Counted from the first letter of the stretch, positions 1 through 9,253 are shown. The stretch is DNA of 64,000 bases from Betaproteobacteria bacterium (GCA_016183615.1 JACPEG010000049.1:1-64000), one strand, 5' to 3'. Translations and numbers: made by a program. Notes: generated by a model from the letters alone, not told the origin.

Positions 1-164
1 CCGCGGACACCGTGATCGCGGCCGCCCCGCGCCGGCCGAACCAGGAGCTGCTGCACGAGTTCGAGTGGCTGATCGACGAGCTGCACGTGTGCGGGGACGC
101 GGTGGCCCCGCGCGGCCTGGAGCAGGCCATCCACGAGGGCTACCGGCTGGGATGCAGGATCTAG
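1..164 (+). CDS. C-terminal end of an old-yellow-enzyme/dienoyl-CoA reductase family flavoprotein (partial)
   Basis: Only the last 53 codons are in the window, read in the frame that begins at base 3 and stops with TAG at 162-164. The peptide contains RRPNQELL, then HVCGDAVAPRGLEQAIHEGYRLG. A GD-x-x-APRxLExAIxEG ending is characteristic of the C-terminal NAD(P)H/FAD domain of 2,4-dienoyl-CoA reductase, 2-enoate reductase and related NADH:flavin oxidoreductases, where the GD contacts FAD. The substrate cannot be told from this fragment. In this setting an enoyl-CoA or enoate reductase of an aromatic-acid pathway is plausible, but that is inference. Confidence 0.7.
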   Translation, partial: ADTVIAAAPRRPNQELLHEFEWLIDELHVCGDAVAPRGLEQAIHEGYRLGCRI

Positions 165-244
165 GGAACGACCGCGTGAGAGCCGGACATCTGCGCGACG
201 GCTAACGGGACATATTGATCAAACGCGATAGGAAAGGATTCCGA

Positions 245-769
245 ATGAAGCTTAAAAATTCGTTCTCTCTACAGGAGGGGGTGGGCAATGACGCGATCAA
301 AAGGCTTGAGAAAGACTGGCACTCCATGATTTTCATTTCCCATGATTTTTTTCATTGCTGGCGCAAGGCGGTGGAGGAAAAGTATGGGACAACGGAAGCG
401 GCCGAGCTTGCGGAGCGCTTTTGGGAATTGGTTGGGGAGGGCACCGGCAACAGCTTTTTGAAGCGCGGGCGGGATGCGGGAAGCCTGGAGCAGATCGTGG
501 GTGCGATGGAGCGAGCCAGCCAGGTTATGGGGGAAACTGCGCGCGTGGTCCGGGACCGGCAGGACGTCCTTTTGATACACGACGCCTGTCCCTGGATCGG
601 ATCATTCAAGAGCTACGGGGCCCCGGGGCGATGCCAATCGGGTTGCGACCGCTGGTTCCAGAAATCCCTTAAAACCATAACCCCGGATTTCGTTGTCGTT
701 ACCGAAAGCTGTCTTGCCTCGGGAGACGCAAGCTGCACGCGGCGATTCTCTCCAAGGAAGCGGAGTTAG
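245..769 (+). CDS. Cys-rich protein resembling the DUF6125/ATC-hydrolase-like family
   Basis: A 174-residue soluble protein. ATG 245 is preferred over TTG 215 because AGGAAAGGA lies just ahead of it. The N-terminal half is helical and reads WRKAVEEKYGTTEAAELAERFWELVG, the pattern of proteins annotated as L-2-amino-thiazoline-4-carboxylic acid hydrolase-like. The C-terminal half has a CPW motif, GRCQSGC and finally ESCLASGDASCTRRF; the last element is also seen at the end of V4R domains. The ordered cysteines suggest a metal or ligand site. It lies 48 bp before a thioesterase gene and may be co-transcribed with it. The true substrate is unknown and the family call is from memory of motif patterns, not a search. 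Confidence 0.5.
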   Translation: MKLKNSFSLQEGVGNDAIKRLEKDWHSMIFISHDFFHCWRKAVEEKYGTTEAAELAERFWELVGEGTGNSFLKRGRDAGSLEQIVGAMERASQVMGETARVVRDRQDVLLIHDACPWIGSFKSYGAPGRCQSGCDRWFQKSLKTITPDFVVVTESCLASGDASCTRRFSPRKRS

Positions 770-817
770 CCAGGCGGACGTTCGACGGACGAGGGAGCAA
801 CCGGAAATCCACAATCC

Positions 818-1264
818 ATGGATCAAAACAACATTTTCCAGGTAGAACGGCTGATCCGCTTTGCCGACTGCGACCCGGCGGGCATTGTTTACTACCCAAA
901 CTATTTCAACATGTTCCAGAGCCTGGTGGAAGACTGGTTCAATCAGGCCCTTGGGATCGATTATGCAGACTACATCGGCCGCCGCCAATTGGGCCTGCCG
1001 TCTGTAAAAGTCGAATGCGAGTTCCTGCGACCTTGCCGCTTCGGGGACACGCTTGCACTGGCGCTTCAGATAGACCGCATCGGCCGTACGTCCTTCGGCT
1101 ACATCGCGACTGGGCGGGTTGGTACAGAGGAGCATCTGAGGGGACGGGGGGTCATCGTAACGACTTCGCTGACCACCCTTCGCCCCATCCCGATACCCGA
1201 AGACCTGATGAAGCGCCTGCAGGTCTACCGGGAATCCATCGACTCCGTAGCTGCGTCGAGGTAA
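818..1264 (+). CDS. Hotdog-fold acyl-CoA thioesterase (4-hydroxybenzoyl-CoA thioesterase/YbgC type)
   Basis: A 148-residue single hotdog domain. The motif FADCDPAGIVYYPNYFNMF near residues 15-33 carries the catalytic Asp (about D17) and the D-P-A-G-I-V-x-Y-P-x-Y signature of the Pseudomonas 4-hydroxybenzoyl-CoA thioesterase family. These enzymes hydrolyse aryl- or acyl-CoA in the cytoplasm and can release CoA when an intermediate piles up. It lies upstream of a truncated copy of itself (1907-2137) and of glutaryl-CoA dehydrogenase. Substrate is inferred only from family and neighbourhood. Confidence 0.85.
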   Translation: MDQNNIFQVERLIRFADCDPAGIVYYPNYFNMFQSLVEDWFNQALGIDYADYIGRRQLGLPSVKVECEFLRPCRFGDTLALALQIDRIGRTSFGYIATGRVGTEEHLRGRGVIVTTSLTTLRPIPIPEDLMKRLQVYRESIDSVAASR

Positions 1265-1906
1265 GTTGGGACACTTGGCGGGGCCTTGTGGCCCCTGGCC
1301 GTTCCACCTCTTTCGCATAATCGAATAATTGCGCGGCAGCAAGGACGGGGTGTATGTTCGGCAGCTGTCGCGCTGCACGCCGCGGCGGTCCAGGGATTTC
1401 CCCCCAGCTCTGGCCCGAGCAATACCTCACGGGCAAGGCCCAGCTGGAGCGAAACCTCCAGCGCACCTCCATGGAGCAGTCACGGGCCTGAGGCCGGTTT
1501 TCCTAACGTGATTCAATTCTAACTAGACCTACTAATTTTTCTGTGTCATTTTTGGGAACCGCTTTTGGCGGGTTTCCAAGGGACAGGAACTACTCCGGAG
1601 CCAAGTAGATGCGAGGAATGCTCAATGGGCCGGACGACGAAAGTTATTGGAATTTAAATTTTTTTAAACAGTATATTAATAAACTTATTTAATCTTGTTT
1701 ATGAATAAAATACCAAGTCAAAAAAGCCGCACGAAACTTGTGCCTTCGGCATCTGATATGCTTTATAATACATGCGACGCCCTATAGTGCATCATTGCAA
1801 AAAGGACTAAAATTACAGGATCGTGCGTGGCCAGGCGTAATACCGGATTCGAGCGGTGGAAAATCTTCCGCGCCGAAAAAATGCTCCGGCAGCGAGAGAG
1901 GACAGC
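1265..1906. other. Intergenic region with an AT-rich island
   Basis: About 640 bp with no convincing gene. The first part is GC-rich. From about 1500 to 1830 the composition turns AT-rich, with T- and A-runs near 1645-1715, unlike the rest of the window. A small inverted repeat GGAACCGCTTTTGGCGGGTTTCC lies near 1556-1578. It could hold the promoter of the downstream genes or be the scar of a rearrangement, since it sits between the intact and the deleted thioesterase copies. No tRNA, integrase or transposase remnant was recognised. Confidence 0.5.
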
Positions 1907-2137
1907 GTGGAGACAATGGGCAACGGTAGGATGTTCCGGGTGGACCGGCTGATCCGGTTCGCCGACTGCGATCCCGCGGGCATCGTCTATTACCTGGGGG
2001 ATTGCGACATTCTCGGCGCCCGCGCGGTGCTGGTGGCCACCTCCCTCAAGGATTACCGCAGCGTGCCCATTGCCGAGGACCTGCGGGCCAGGGCCCAAGA
2101 CTACCTGGCGGCGGCGCCGGCCGCGGCCACCCTCTGA
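1907..2137 (+). pseudogene. Thioesterase copy with an internal in-frame deletion
   Basis: The reading frame from GTG 1907 (or ATG 1916) gives FRVDRLIRFADCDPAGIVYY, nearly the same as the start of the thioesterase at 818-1264. It then jumps straight to LGDCDILGARAVLVATSLKDYRSVPIAEDL, which aligns with the last third of that protein. About 70 central residues, corresponding to roughly residues 27-98 of the intact copy, are missing without a frame change. The lost part contains the long central helix and most of the beta sheet, so an active hotdog fold is unlikely. The catalytic Asp motif is kept. It lies 34 bp upstream of gcdH. It is most simply a decayed paralogue, but because the frame is open a short peptide could still be made. 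Confidence 0.75.
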
Positions 2138-2171
2138 TTGAAACCGCAACTGTTTTAGGACGGATACCGCC

Positions 2172-3362
<1,191 letters not shown>

Positions 3363-3429
3363 CAGCTGGCCGGCGCTCCGGGGAGGAGGACCCCGGGGCG
3401 AAGGCGGGAAAATTCGAGAGGAGGGGGAC

Positions 3430-3596
3430 CATGAGTGACCGTCATTCCGGCGCTGTCACCCCGGAGTGCTTCAATCCGGGGCGGAATCCGCGTGGGTTGC
3501 GGTCGGCGGGTTCTCGACTGGACCCCGGCCCCGTATCGGAGTACGGGGCAGGCTTCGCCGGGGTGACGCCGGTGAATAGGCGTATCGGGGAAGGGT
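3430..3596. repeat. REP-like palindromic element between gcdH and livH
   Basis: The gap contains CGTCATTCCGGCG ... CACCCCGGAGTGCTTCAATCCGGGG, then GTATCGGAGTACGGGGCAGGCTTCGCCGGGGTGACG, i.e. nested short inverted repeats whose outer ends (CGTCATTCC / GGGGTGACG) resemble the ends of proteobacterial intergenic palindromic elements. No gene fits here. It separates gcdH from the transporter genes and could fold in mRNA. Confidence 0.5.
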
Positions 3597-3604
3597 AGGC
3601 GCCG

Positions 3605-4480
3605 ATGCTCTCCCAGTTCCTGCAGTTCCTGTTCTCGGGCATCACCAACGGCTCCATCTACGCCCTGGCGGCCTTGGGCTTTTCCATCATCTACAACGCC
3701 AGCGGCGTGATCAACTTCGCCCAGGGCGAGTTCATCATGCTGGGCGGCATGGGCACCGTCATCATGGTTGCGGCCGGGGTGCCGCTGCCGCTCGCCATCC
3801 TGATTGCGGTGCTGGTCACGGCCCTGGTGGGCATGGCCCTGGAGAAGTTCGCGGTGGAGCCCGCCGGCAACGCCGAGGTGGTGACCCTCATCATCATCAC
3901 CATCGGCGCCTCCATCTTCATCCAGGGGGTGGTGCAGGCCGTGTTCGGCAAGGGCCAGCACGCGCTGAAGCCCTTCTCCGGGGATACCCCCATCAACATC
4001 GGCGGCGCCACCATCCTGCCCCAGAGCCTGTGGGTGCTGGGCGTCACGGCGGTGATTGTGGTGCTGCTATGGTGGTTCTTCAACCGCACGCTTCTGGGCA
4101 AGGCCATGCTGGCCACCGCCCACAACCCGCTGGCGGCGCGGCTGGTGGGGATCAATACCCGGTTCATCCTGCTGCTTTCCTTCGTGCTGTCGGCGGTGCT
4201 CGGCGCCATCGCCGGCATCATCGTGGCGCCCATCACGCTCACTTCCTACGACGTGGGGATCATGCTGGGCCTCAAGGGATTCGTCGCCGCCACCCTGGGC
4301 GGCCTCGGCAACGGCCTGGGGGCAGTGGTGGGCGGGTTGCTGCTGGGCCTCACCGAGGCCATGGCGGCGGGCTACCTCTCGTCCCAGTACAAGGACGCGG
4401 TGCCCTTCGTGCTCATCATCCTGGTGTTGTTTTTCATGCCCCGCGGCCTGTTCGGCGCGCGGGTGACGGAGCGGGTGTGA
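3605..4480 (+). CDS. livH: Branched-chain amino acid-type ABC transporter permease, LivH family
   Basis: A 291-residue polytopic inner-membrane protein. It opens with LFSGITNGSIYALAALGFSIIYNASGVINFAQGEFIMLGG, the hallmark N-terminus of LivH permeases, and ends in FMPRGLFG, with about eight hydrophobic segments. It is followed after 4 bp by LivM, LivG and a LivF-containing fusion, so it is the first gene of a transporter operon. No periplasmic binding protein gene is adjacent. In aromatic degraders such Liv-type systems commonly import aromatic acids rather than amino acids; linkage to paaK downstream favours that here (inference). Confidence 0.92.
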   Translation: MLSQFLQFLFSGITNGSIYALAALGFSIIYNASGVINFAQGEFIMLGGMGTVIMVAAGVPLPLAILIAVLVTALVGMALEKFAVEPAGNAEVVTLIIITIGASIFIQGVVQAVFGKGQHALKPFSGDTPINIGGATILPQSLWVLGVTAVIVVLLWWFFNRTLLGKAMLATAHNPLAARLVGINTRFILLLSFVLSAVLGAIAGIIVAPITLTSYDVGIMLGLKGFVAATLGGLGNGLGAVVGGLLLGLTEAMAAGYLSSQYKDAVPFVLIILVLFFMPRGLFGARVTERV

Positions 4481-4484
4481 TCCC

Positions 4485-5426
4485 ATGAAGATCCGATGGG
4501 GCGATCCCCGGCAGGGCGGAATGCTGGTCACCGCGGCGGTGATCCTGGCCCTGCCCTTGTTTCTTCCGAATCCGTTCTACTACGACGTGGTGATCCGCAT
4601 CGGCATGAACGCCATCATGGTGGTGGGACTCAATCTCCTCATCGGCTACGCCGGGCAGATTTCCCTGGGCCACGCCGGGTTCCTGGCCCTCGGGGCCTAC
4701 GCCTCCGGCATCCTCACCGGCCGCTACGGCTGGCCGCCCATCGCCGCCATGGCCGCCGGCATGGCGGGGGTGGGAATTCTCGCCTACGTCCTGGCCCGCC
4801 CCATCCTGAAGCTCAAGGGCCATTACCTCGCCATGGCCACCCTGGGCATGGGGATCATCATCTTCATCGTGCTGACCCAGGAGTCCCAATGGACCGGCGG
4901 CCCCGACGGCATGTCGGTTCCGGCATTCAGCCTGCTGGGCCGCGAGCTTTCCGGCGAGAAGAACTGGTACTGGGTGACCGGTGCGCTGCTCATGCTCGCC
5001 CTCTGGCTTGCCCTCAACGTCATCGACTCGCCGGTGGGGCGGGCGCTCCGGGCCCTGCACGGCTCGGAGGTGGCGGCCCAGGTGGCCGGCGTGGATACCT
5101 CCCATTTCAAGGTGCTGGTGTTCGTGCTGTCGGCGGTGATCGCCAGCGCCACCGGCAGCCTGATGGCCCATTACATCGGCTTCATCACCCCCACCGTCTC
5201 CAGCTTCTTCCATTCCATCGAGCTGGTGACCATGGTGGTGGTGGGGGGCATGGCCTCCATCTTCGGCTCGGTGGTCGGCGCGGCGATCCTCACCATGCTG
5301 CCGCAGCTGCTCTCCGGCTTCGAGGGCTTCGAGCTGGTGGCCTTCGGCGCGATCCTGATGCTCACCATGATTTTCATGCCCAGGGGCCTGGTGCCCACGC
5401 TGGCGGCGAAGCTGAGGAGGGCGTAG
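4485..5426 (+). CDS. livM: Branched-chain amino acid-type ABC transporter permease, LivM family
   Basis: A 313-residue inner-membrane permease. The segment MNAIMVVGLNLLIGYAGQISLGHAGFLALGAYASGIL is the classic LivM signature. GSEVAAQVAGVDTSHFKVLVFVLSA marks the cytoplasmic coupling loop that contacts the ATPases, and the C-terminus carries FMPRGLVP. It begins 4 bp after livH and ends directly against the GTG start of livG, so translation is probably coupled. It pairs with LivH to form the transmembrane path. Confidence 0.92.
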   Translation: MKIRWGDPRQGGMLVTAAVILALPLFLPNPFYYDVVIRIGMNAIMVVGLNLLIGYAGQISLGHAGFLALGAYASGILTGRYGWPPIAAMAAGMAGVGILAYVLARPILKLKGHYLAMATLGMGIIIFIVLTQESQWTGGPDGMSVPAFSLLGRELSGEKNWYWVTGALLMLALWLALNVIDSPVGRALRALHGSEVAAQVAGVDTSHFKVLVFVLSAVIASATGSLMAHYIGFITPTVSSFFHSIELVTMVVVGGMASIFGSVVGAAILTMLPQLLSGFEGFELVAFGAILMLTMIFMPRGLVPTLAAKLRRA

Positions 5427-6185
5427 GTGGCGCTGCTGGAGGTGCGCGATCTCGACATGGTGTTCGGCGGCGTGCACGCCGTGCAGAACCTGTCGTTCAG
5501 CGTGCGGCCCGGGACCATTCATTCCGTGATCGGCCCCAACGGCGCGGGGAAAACCACGCTGTTCAACATGATCACCGGGCTTTACAAGCCGACCCGGGGC
5601 GCCATCTACCTGGGAGGCGACGCGGTGACCGCCAAGCCGCCCCACGAGCTCGCCAGGAAGGGCATGAGCCGCACCTTCCAGAACCTGCAGATCTGCTTCA
5701 ACATGAGCGCGCTGGATAACGTGATGGTGGGTTCCCACCTGCGCCTCAACCAGCGCCTGATGCCGGCGATGCTGCGGCTGCCGAAGCTGAAAAAGGCGGA
5801 CAGCGCCTGCCGCGAGCAGGCGGCGGAACTCATGAAGTTCGTGGGCGTGGGCCAGTACGTGAAGGCCGACGCCAGCCAGATGCCCTACGGCGCGCTCAAG
5901 CGCCTGGAGATTGCCCGGGCGCTCGCGGCAAAGCCCAAGCTGCTGCTGCTCGACGAACCGGCGGCGGGGCTCAACAACACGGAAACCAAGGAGATCGACG
6001 AGCTGATCCAGAAGGTGGCGCATTCGGGCGTCACGGTGGTGCTGGTGGAGCACGACATGAAGCTCGTCATGGGCATTTCCGACCACATCCTGGTGCTCGA
6101 TTACGGCAAGAAGCTCGCCGAGGGCACGGCGGAGGAAATCCGCCGCAATCCCGACGTGATCGTGGCCTACCTGGGCGGGGCATAA
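5427..6185 (+). CDS. livG: Branched-chain amino acid-type ABC transporter ATPase, LivG family
   Basis: A 252-residue ATP-binding subunit. Walker A is GPNGAGKTTLFN, the signature segment MPYGALKRLEIARAL is the LivG variant of LSGGQ, Walker B is LLLLDEPAAGLNNTE, followed by VVLVEHDMKLVM. It starts with GTG directly after the livM stop. The partner ATPase should be LivF, and here it is the hemerythrin-fused gene 208 bp downstream, separated from livG by two pairs of REP-like repeats. Confidence 0.92.
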   Translation: MALLEVRDLDMVFGGVHAVQNLSFSVRPGTIHSVIGPNGAGKTTLFNMITGLYKPTRGAIYLGGDAVTAKPPHELARKGMSRTFQNLQICFNMSALDNVMVGSHLRLNQRLMPAMLRLPKLKKADSACREQAAELMKFVGVGQYVKADASQMPYGALKRLEIARALAAKPKLLLLDEPAAGLNNTETKEIDELIQKVAHSGVTVVLVEHDMKLVMGISDHILVLDYGKKLAEGTAEEIRRNPDVIVAYLGGA

Positions 6186-6204
6186 ATGGCAATGGAGAAA
6201 ATCC

Positions 6205-6368
6205 GGTGCGTGGGACGCACCCTACGCGATGGGCGCCGTTATTCCGTAGGGTGCGCCCTGCGCACCATTCTGAGGTCGTTGAATTCCGGCAAGCCTGGAA
6301 ACGACGGGGGCGTGGGACGCACCCTACGCCACTGGCGCGAGTCTCGGGTAGGGTGCGCCCTGCGCACC
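6205..6368. repeat. Two pairs of family-A REP-like palindromes inside the liv operon
   Basis: Units GGTGCGTGGGACGCACCCTAC and GTAGGGTGCGCCCTGCGCAC occur alternately (about 6205-6225, 6247-6268, 6310-6329 and 6348-6368). Each unit is itself an imperfect palindrome, and neighbouring units are inverted relative to each other, so the whole can form stacked hairpins. The same units recur at 45.2, 60.3 and 62.0 kb. The spacer is AATTCCGGCAAGCCTGG-like unique DNA. Lying between livG and the LivF fusion, it may affect message stability. Confidence 0.85.
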
Positions 6369-6392
6369 GTTCTGACTGAAGGTGTTTGATCC

Positions 6393-7727
6393 ATGTCAGG
6401 CGAGATGAGCGAAGCGCTGAGGGTCATCAATTCCGAGCACCGCAGCATGTGGCGGCTGCTGGCGGCGCTGGAGCTCGTGGCGAAAGAGCTGGAGCACGGC
6501 AAAAGTCCGCCGGACGCCGATTTTTTCGGGCTTGCCTTCGATTACATGGAAAGCTACGTGGACCGGGTGCACCGGCCCAAGGAAGAGCAATACCTGTACC
6601 GGGTGCTGCGGGAGCGCGCCCACGTGGGCCTGCCGCTGCTCGACGAGCTGGAGCGCGAGCACCGGGAGGGGATGGAGCGGCTCGCGCGGCTGCGCCAGGC
6701 GCTGCTCCGGTTCTCGCGGGACTTTCCCGAGGGCCGGGCCGAATTCAGCGAGGGGCTCGCGGACTTCATCCGGATGGCCCAGAACCACATCAAGAAGGAG
6801 GAGGGGCGGATCATCCCCATGGCCCGCAAGATGCTGAAGGAAGCGGACTGGACTGCCATCGACGCCGCCTTCACCGACGCCGCCAATCCGCTGTTCGGGG
6901 AGAGCGCCCAGGCTGAGTTCCGCAATCTCTGGACCCGCATCGTGAACCTCGCCCCCGATCCCATCGGGCTGGGGCTCGCCCATGAGCACGAGGCCGCCCC
7001 GGTCCCGGTCGAGGCCGAGGCGCCGCTGCTGGAAATCGAAGAACTCGCCAGCCATTATGGCCGCATCCAGGCGCTGAAGGGCGTCACCCTCACCATCGAG
7101 GAGGGGCAGTTGGTGGCGCTGGTGGGCGCAAACGGCGCGGGCAAGACCACGCTGCTTCGCACCATCTCCGGCGTGCAGCGGGCCACCGGCGGCCACGTCC
7201 TGTTCCGGGGCCAGGACATCACCAAACTGCGGGCCGACAAGCGGGTGCGGCTCGGCATCTGCCAGGTGCCCGAGGGACGGCAGGTGTTCGGGCCGCTGTC
7301 GGTGGAGGACAATATCCGTCTCGGCGCCTACACCCGCCCCAAGGCCGAGGCGGCGGAGGACATGGAGCGCATGTACCGGATGTTCCCCATCCTCAAGCAG
7401 AAGCGCGCCCAGCCCGCGGGGACGCTCTCGGGCGGCCAGCAGCAGATGCTCGCCATCGCCCGGGCGCTGATGGGGCGGCCGAAGCTGCTCTTGCTCGATG
7501 AGCCCAGCATGGGACTGGCGCCGCTGCTGGTGGAGGAAATCTTCAACGCCATCGTCGAGCTGAAGCGCCAGGGGATGACCATTTTTCTGGTGGAGCAGAA
7601 CGCCTATGCGGCGCTGTCCATCGCCGACGTGGGCTATGTGCTGGAAACCGGGCAGACCGTGCTCTGCGGCCCGGGCCGGGAGCTGCTGGAGAACGAGCAG
7701 GTGAAGCAGGCTTACCTGGGGATGTAG
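6393..7727 (+). CDS. Hemerythrin domain fused to LivF-type ABC transporter ATPase
   Basis: One uninterrupted 444-residue frame holds two modules. Residues 1 to about 185 form a four-helix hemerythrin/HHE domain with the metal-ligand pattern SEHRSM (about H16), VHRPKEEQYL, EREHREGM and NHIKKEEGRIIP. After a linker rich in Ala, Pro and Glu (about 195-215), residues 216-444 are a complete LivF: GANGAGKTTLLRTISG, QVPEGRQVFGPLSVEDN, TLSGGQQQMLAIARAL, LLLLDEPSMGLAP and FLVEQNA. LivF proteins are normally about 235 residues, so the extra N-terminus accounts for the length. Both modules look intact. The fusion suggests that import energised by this operon senses O2, nitric oxide or iron state through a di-iron site; that role is inference. 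It is the last transporter gene before paaK. Confidence 0.92.
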   Translation: MSGEMSEALRVINSEHRSMWRLLAALELVAKELEHGKSPPDADFFGLAFDYMESYVDRVHRPKEEQYLYRVLRERAHVGLPLLDELEREHREGMERLARLRQALLRFSRDFPEGRAEFSEGLADFIRMAQNHIKKEEGRIIPMARKMLKEADWTAIDAAFTDAANPLFGESAQAEFRNLWTRIVNLAPDPIGLGLAHEHEAAPVPVEAEAPLLEIEELASHYGRIQALKGVTLTIEEGQLVALVGANGAGKTTLLRTISGVQRATGGHVLFRGQDITKLRADKRVRLGICQVPEGRQVFGPLSVEDNIRLGAYTRPKAEAAEDMERMYRMFPILKQKRAQPAGTLSGGQQQMLAIARALMGRPKLLLLDEPSMGLAPLLVEEIFNAIVELKRQGMTIFLVEQNAYAALSIADVGYVLETGQTVLCGPGRELLENEQVKQAYLGM

Positions 7728-7778
7728 GCGCCATCCCCGAAAAATCAACAGCCGAATCCGATTCGAGAGGAGGAAACA

Positions 7779-9095
7779 ATGACCAACAAACCCCAAGCCG
7801 GCTACGAGCCCATCGAAACCGCGAGCCGCGACGAGATTTCCGCGCTCCAGTTGAAGCGCCTCAAGTGGTCGCTCGGCCACGCCTACAACAACGTGCCCCA
7901 CTACAAGAAGAAATTCGACGCGGCGGGGGTGCGCCCGGACCACCTCAAGACGCTTTCCGACCTCAAGAAATTTCCCTTCACCACCAAGGAAGACCTGCGC
8001 CAGAACTACCCGTTCGGAATGTTCGCGGTGCCCATGGAGCAGGTGGTGCGGGTCCATGCCTCGAGCGGCACCACCGGCAAGCCCGTGGTGGTGGGCTATA
8101 CCAAGGCGGACATCGACATGTGGGCAAACGTGATGGCCCGCTCCATCTATGCCGCGGGCGGCCGCTCTTCCGACATTGTCCTGGTGTCCTACGGCTATGG
8201 CCTGTTCACCGGCGGCCTGGGCGCCCATTACGGCGCGGAAAGGCTCGGCGCCACGGTGATTCCCATGGGCGGCGGCCAGACCGAGCGCCAGGTGCAGCTG
8301 ATCCAGGACTTCAAGCCCGACATCATCATGGTGACGCCGTCCTACGTGCTGGTGATCGCCGAGGAAATGGAGCGCCAGGGCATCGATCCGAAGAAGTGTT
8401 CGCTCAGGATCGGAATCCACGGTGCGGAGCCCTGGACCGAGCAGATGCGCAAGGAAATCGAGGCCCGCTTCGACATGGACGCGGTGGACATCTACGGGCT
8501 GTCGGAAGTGATCGGGCCGGGGGTGGCCAACGAGTGCGTCGAAACCAAGGATGGCCTCACCCTGTGGGAAGACCATTTCTACCCGGAGATTATCGATCCG
8601 AACAGCGGCGAGCCGCTGCCCGACGGGGAACTGGGGGAGCTGGTGTTCACCTCGCTCACCAAGGAGGGGATGCCGGTCATCCGCTACCGCACCCGGGACC
8701 TGACGCGCCTGCTGCCGGGCACGGCGCGCAGCATGCGGCGCATGGGCAAGATCACCGGCCGCTCCGACGACATGCTCATCATCCGCGGCGTCAACGTGTT
8801 TCCGTCCCAGATCGAGGAGCTGATCCTCAAGCAGGCGCGGCTCGCCGCCATCTACCAGATTCACCTCTCGAAAGAGGGACCGATGGACAAGATGGACATC
8901 TACGTGGAGCTGCGGCCCGAAGTGTCCGGCAAGCTCAGCCCGGCCGACATGGAAGCCGCCGGACACGAGTTGCAGCACTACATCAAGTCCTACATCGGCG
9001 TTTCCACCGACGTGCACGTGCTGGAGGAGGGCAAGGTGGAGCGCACCGTGGTAGGCAAGGCCAGGCGCGTGGTGGACAAGCGGCCGAAGGGCTGA
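7779..9095 (+). CDS. paaK: Phenylacetate-CoA ligase (copy 1)
   Basis: A 438-residue adenylate-forming ligase that converts phenylacetate, ATP and CoA to phenylacetyl-CoA. Family marks are HASSGTTGKPVVVGYT (ATP/AMP loop), YGYGLFTGGLGAHYG, DIYGLSEVIGPGVANEC, YRTRDLTRLLPG and RGVNVFPSQIEE, followed by the mobile C-terminal domain ending KARRVVDKRPKG. The start has a strong site, GAGAGGAGGAAACA. It sits 51 bp after the LivF fusion, so import and CoA activation look coupled. A close paralogue lies at 56021-57334. Related ligases act on other arylacetates, so strict substrate identity is not proven. Confidence 0.93.
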   Translation: MTNKPQAGYEPIETASRDEISALQLKRLKWSLGHAYNNVPHYKKKFDAAGVRPDHLKTLSDLKKFPFTTKEDLRQNYPFGMFAVPMEQVVRVHASSGTTGKPVVVGYTKADIDMWANVMARSIYAAGGRSSDIVLVSYGYGLFTGGLGAHYGAERLGATVIPMGGGQTERQVQLIQDFKPDIIMVTPSYVLVIAEEMERQGIDPKKCSLRIGIHGAEPWTEQMRKEIEARFDMDAVDIYGLSEVIGPGVANECVETKDGLTLWEDHFYPEIIDPNSGEPLPDGELGELVFTSLTKEGMPVIRYRTRDLTRLLPGTARSMRRMGKITGRSDDMLIIRGVNVFPSQIEELILKQARLAAIYQIHLSKEGPMDKMDIYVELRPEVSGKLSPADMEAAGHELQHYIKSYIGVSTDVHVLEEGKVERTVVGKARRVVDKRPKG

Positions 9096-9099
9096 TTCG

Positions 9100-9232
9100 C
9101 AGGGTGCGACTGCGGAGCGGGTTGCACCAAGAAGCCAAACGGCGGAACCCGCGATGCGGTTCCGCCCTACATCGGGGTATCCGCGGACCTGCTCGTAGGG
9201 TGCAACCGCGGAGCGGGTTGCACCAGAAAACT
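9100..9232. repeat. Family-C palindromic repeat pair downstream of paaK
   Basis: AGGGTGCGACTGCGGAGCGGGTTGCACC near 9101 and GTAGGGTGCAACCGCGGAGCGGGTTGCACC near 9196-9225 are two copies of an inverted-repeat unit. Between them is a related palindrome, CGGAACCCGCGATGCGGTTCCGCCCTAC (about 9142-9170). They resemble the family-A units (shared GTAGGGTGC end) but have a different core. No gene is present. Confidence 0.7.
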
Positions 9233-9253
9233 TTCCATCATGGGAAGATGCGG

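Noticed and set aside
6205-6368. CRISPR-like array
   Set aside because: The units are palindromic and alternate in orientation, with very few copies and spacers of uneven length, and no cas gene is near. REP-like elements explain them.
6186-6389. Small open frames in the gap between livG and the LivF fusion
   Set aside because: They translate only the REP-like repeats (CALRTI/VGRTLR-type text) and have no independent support.
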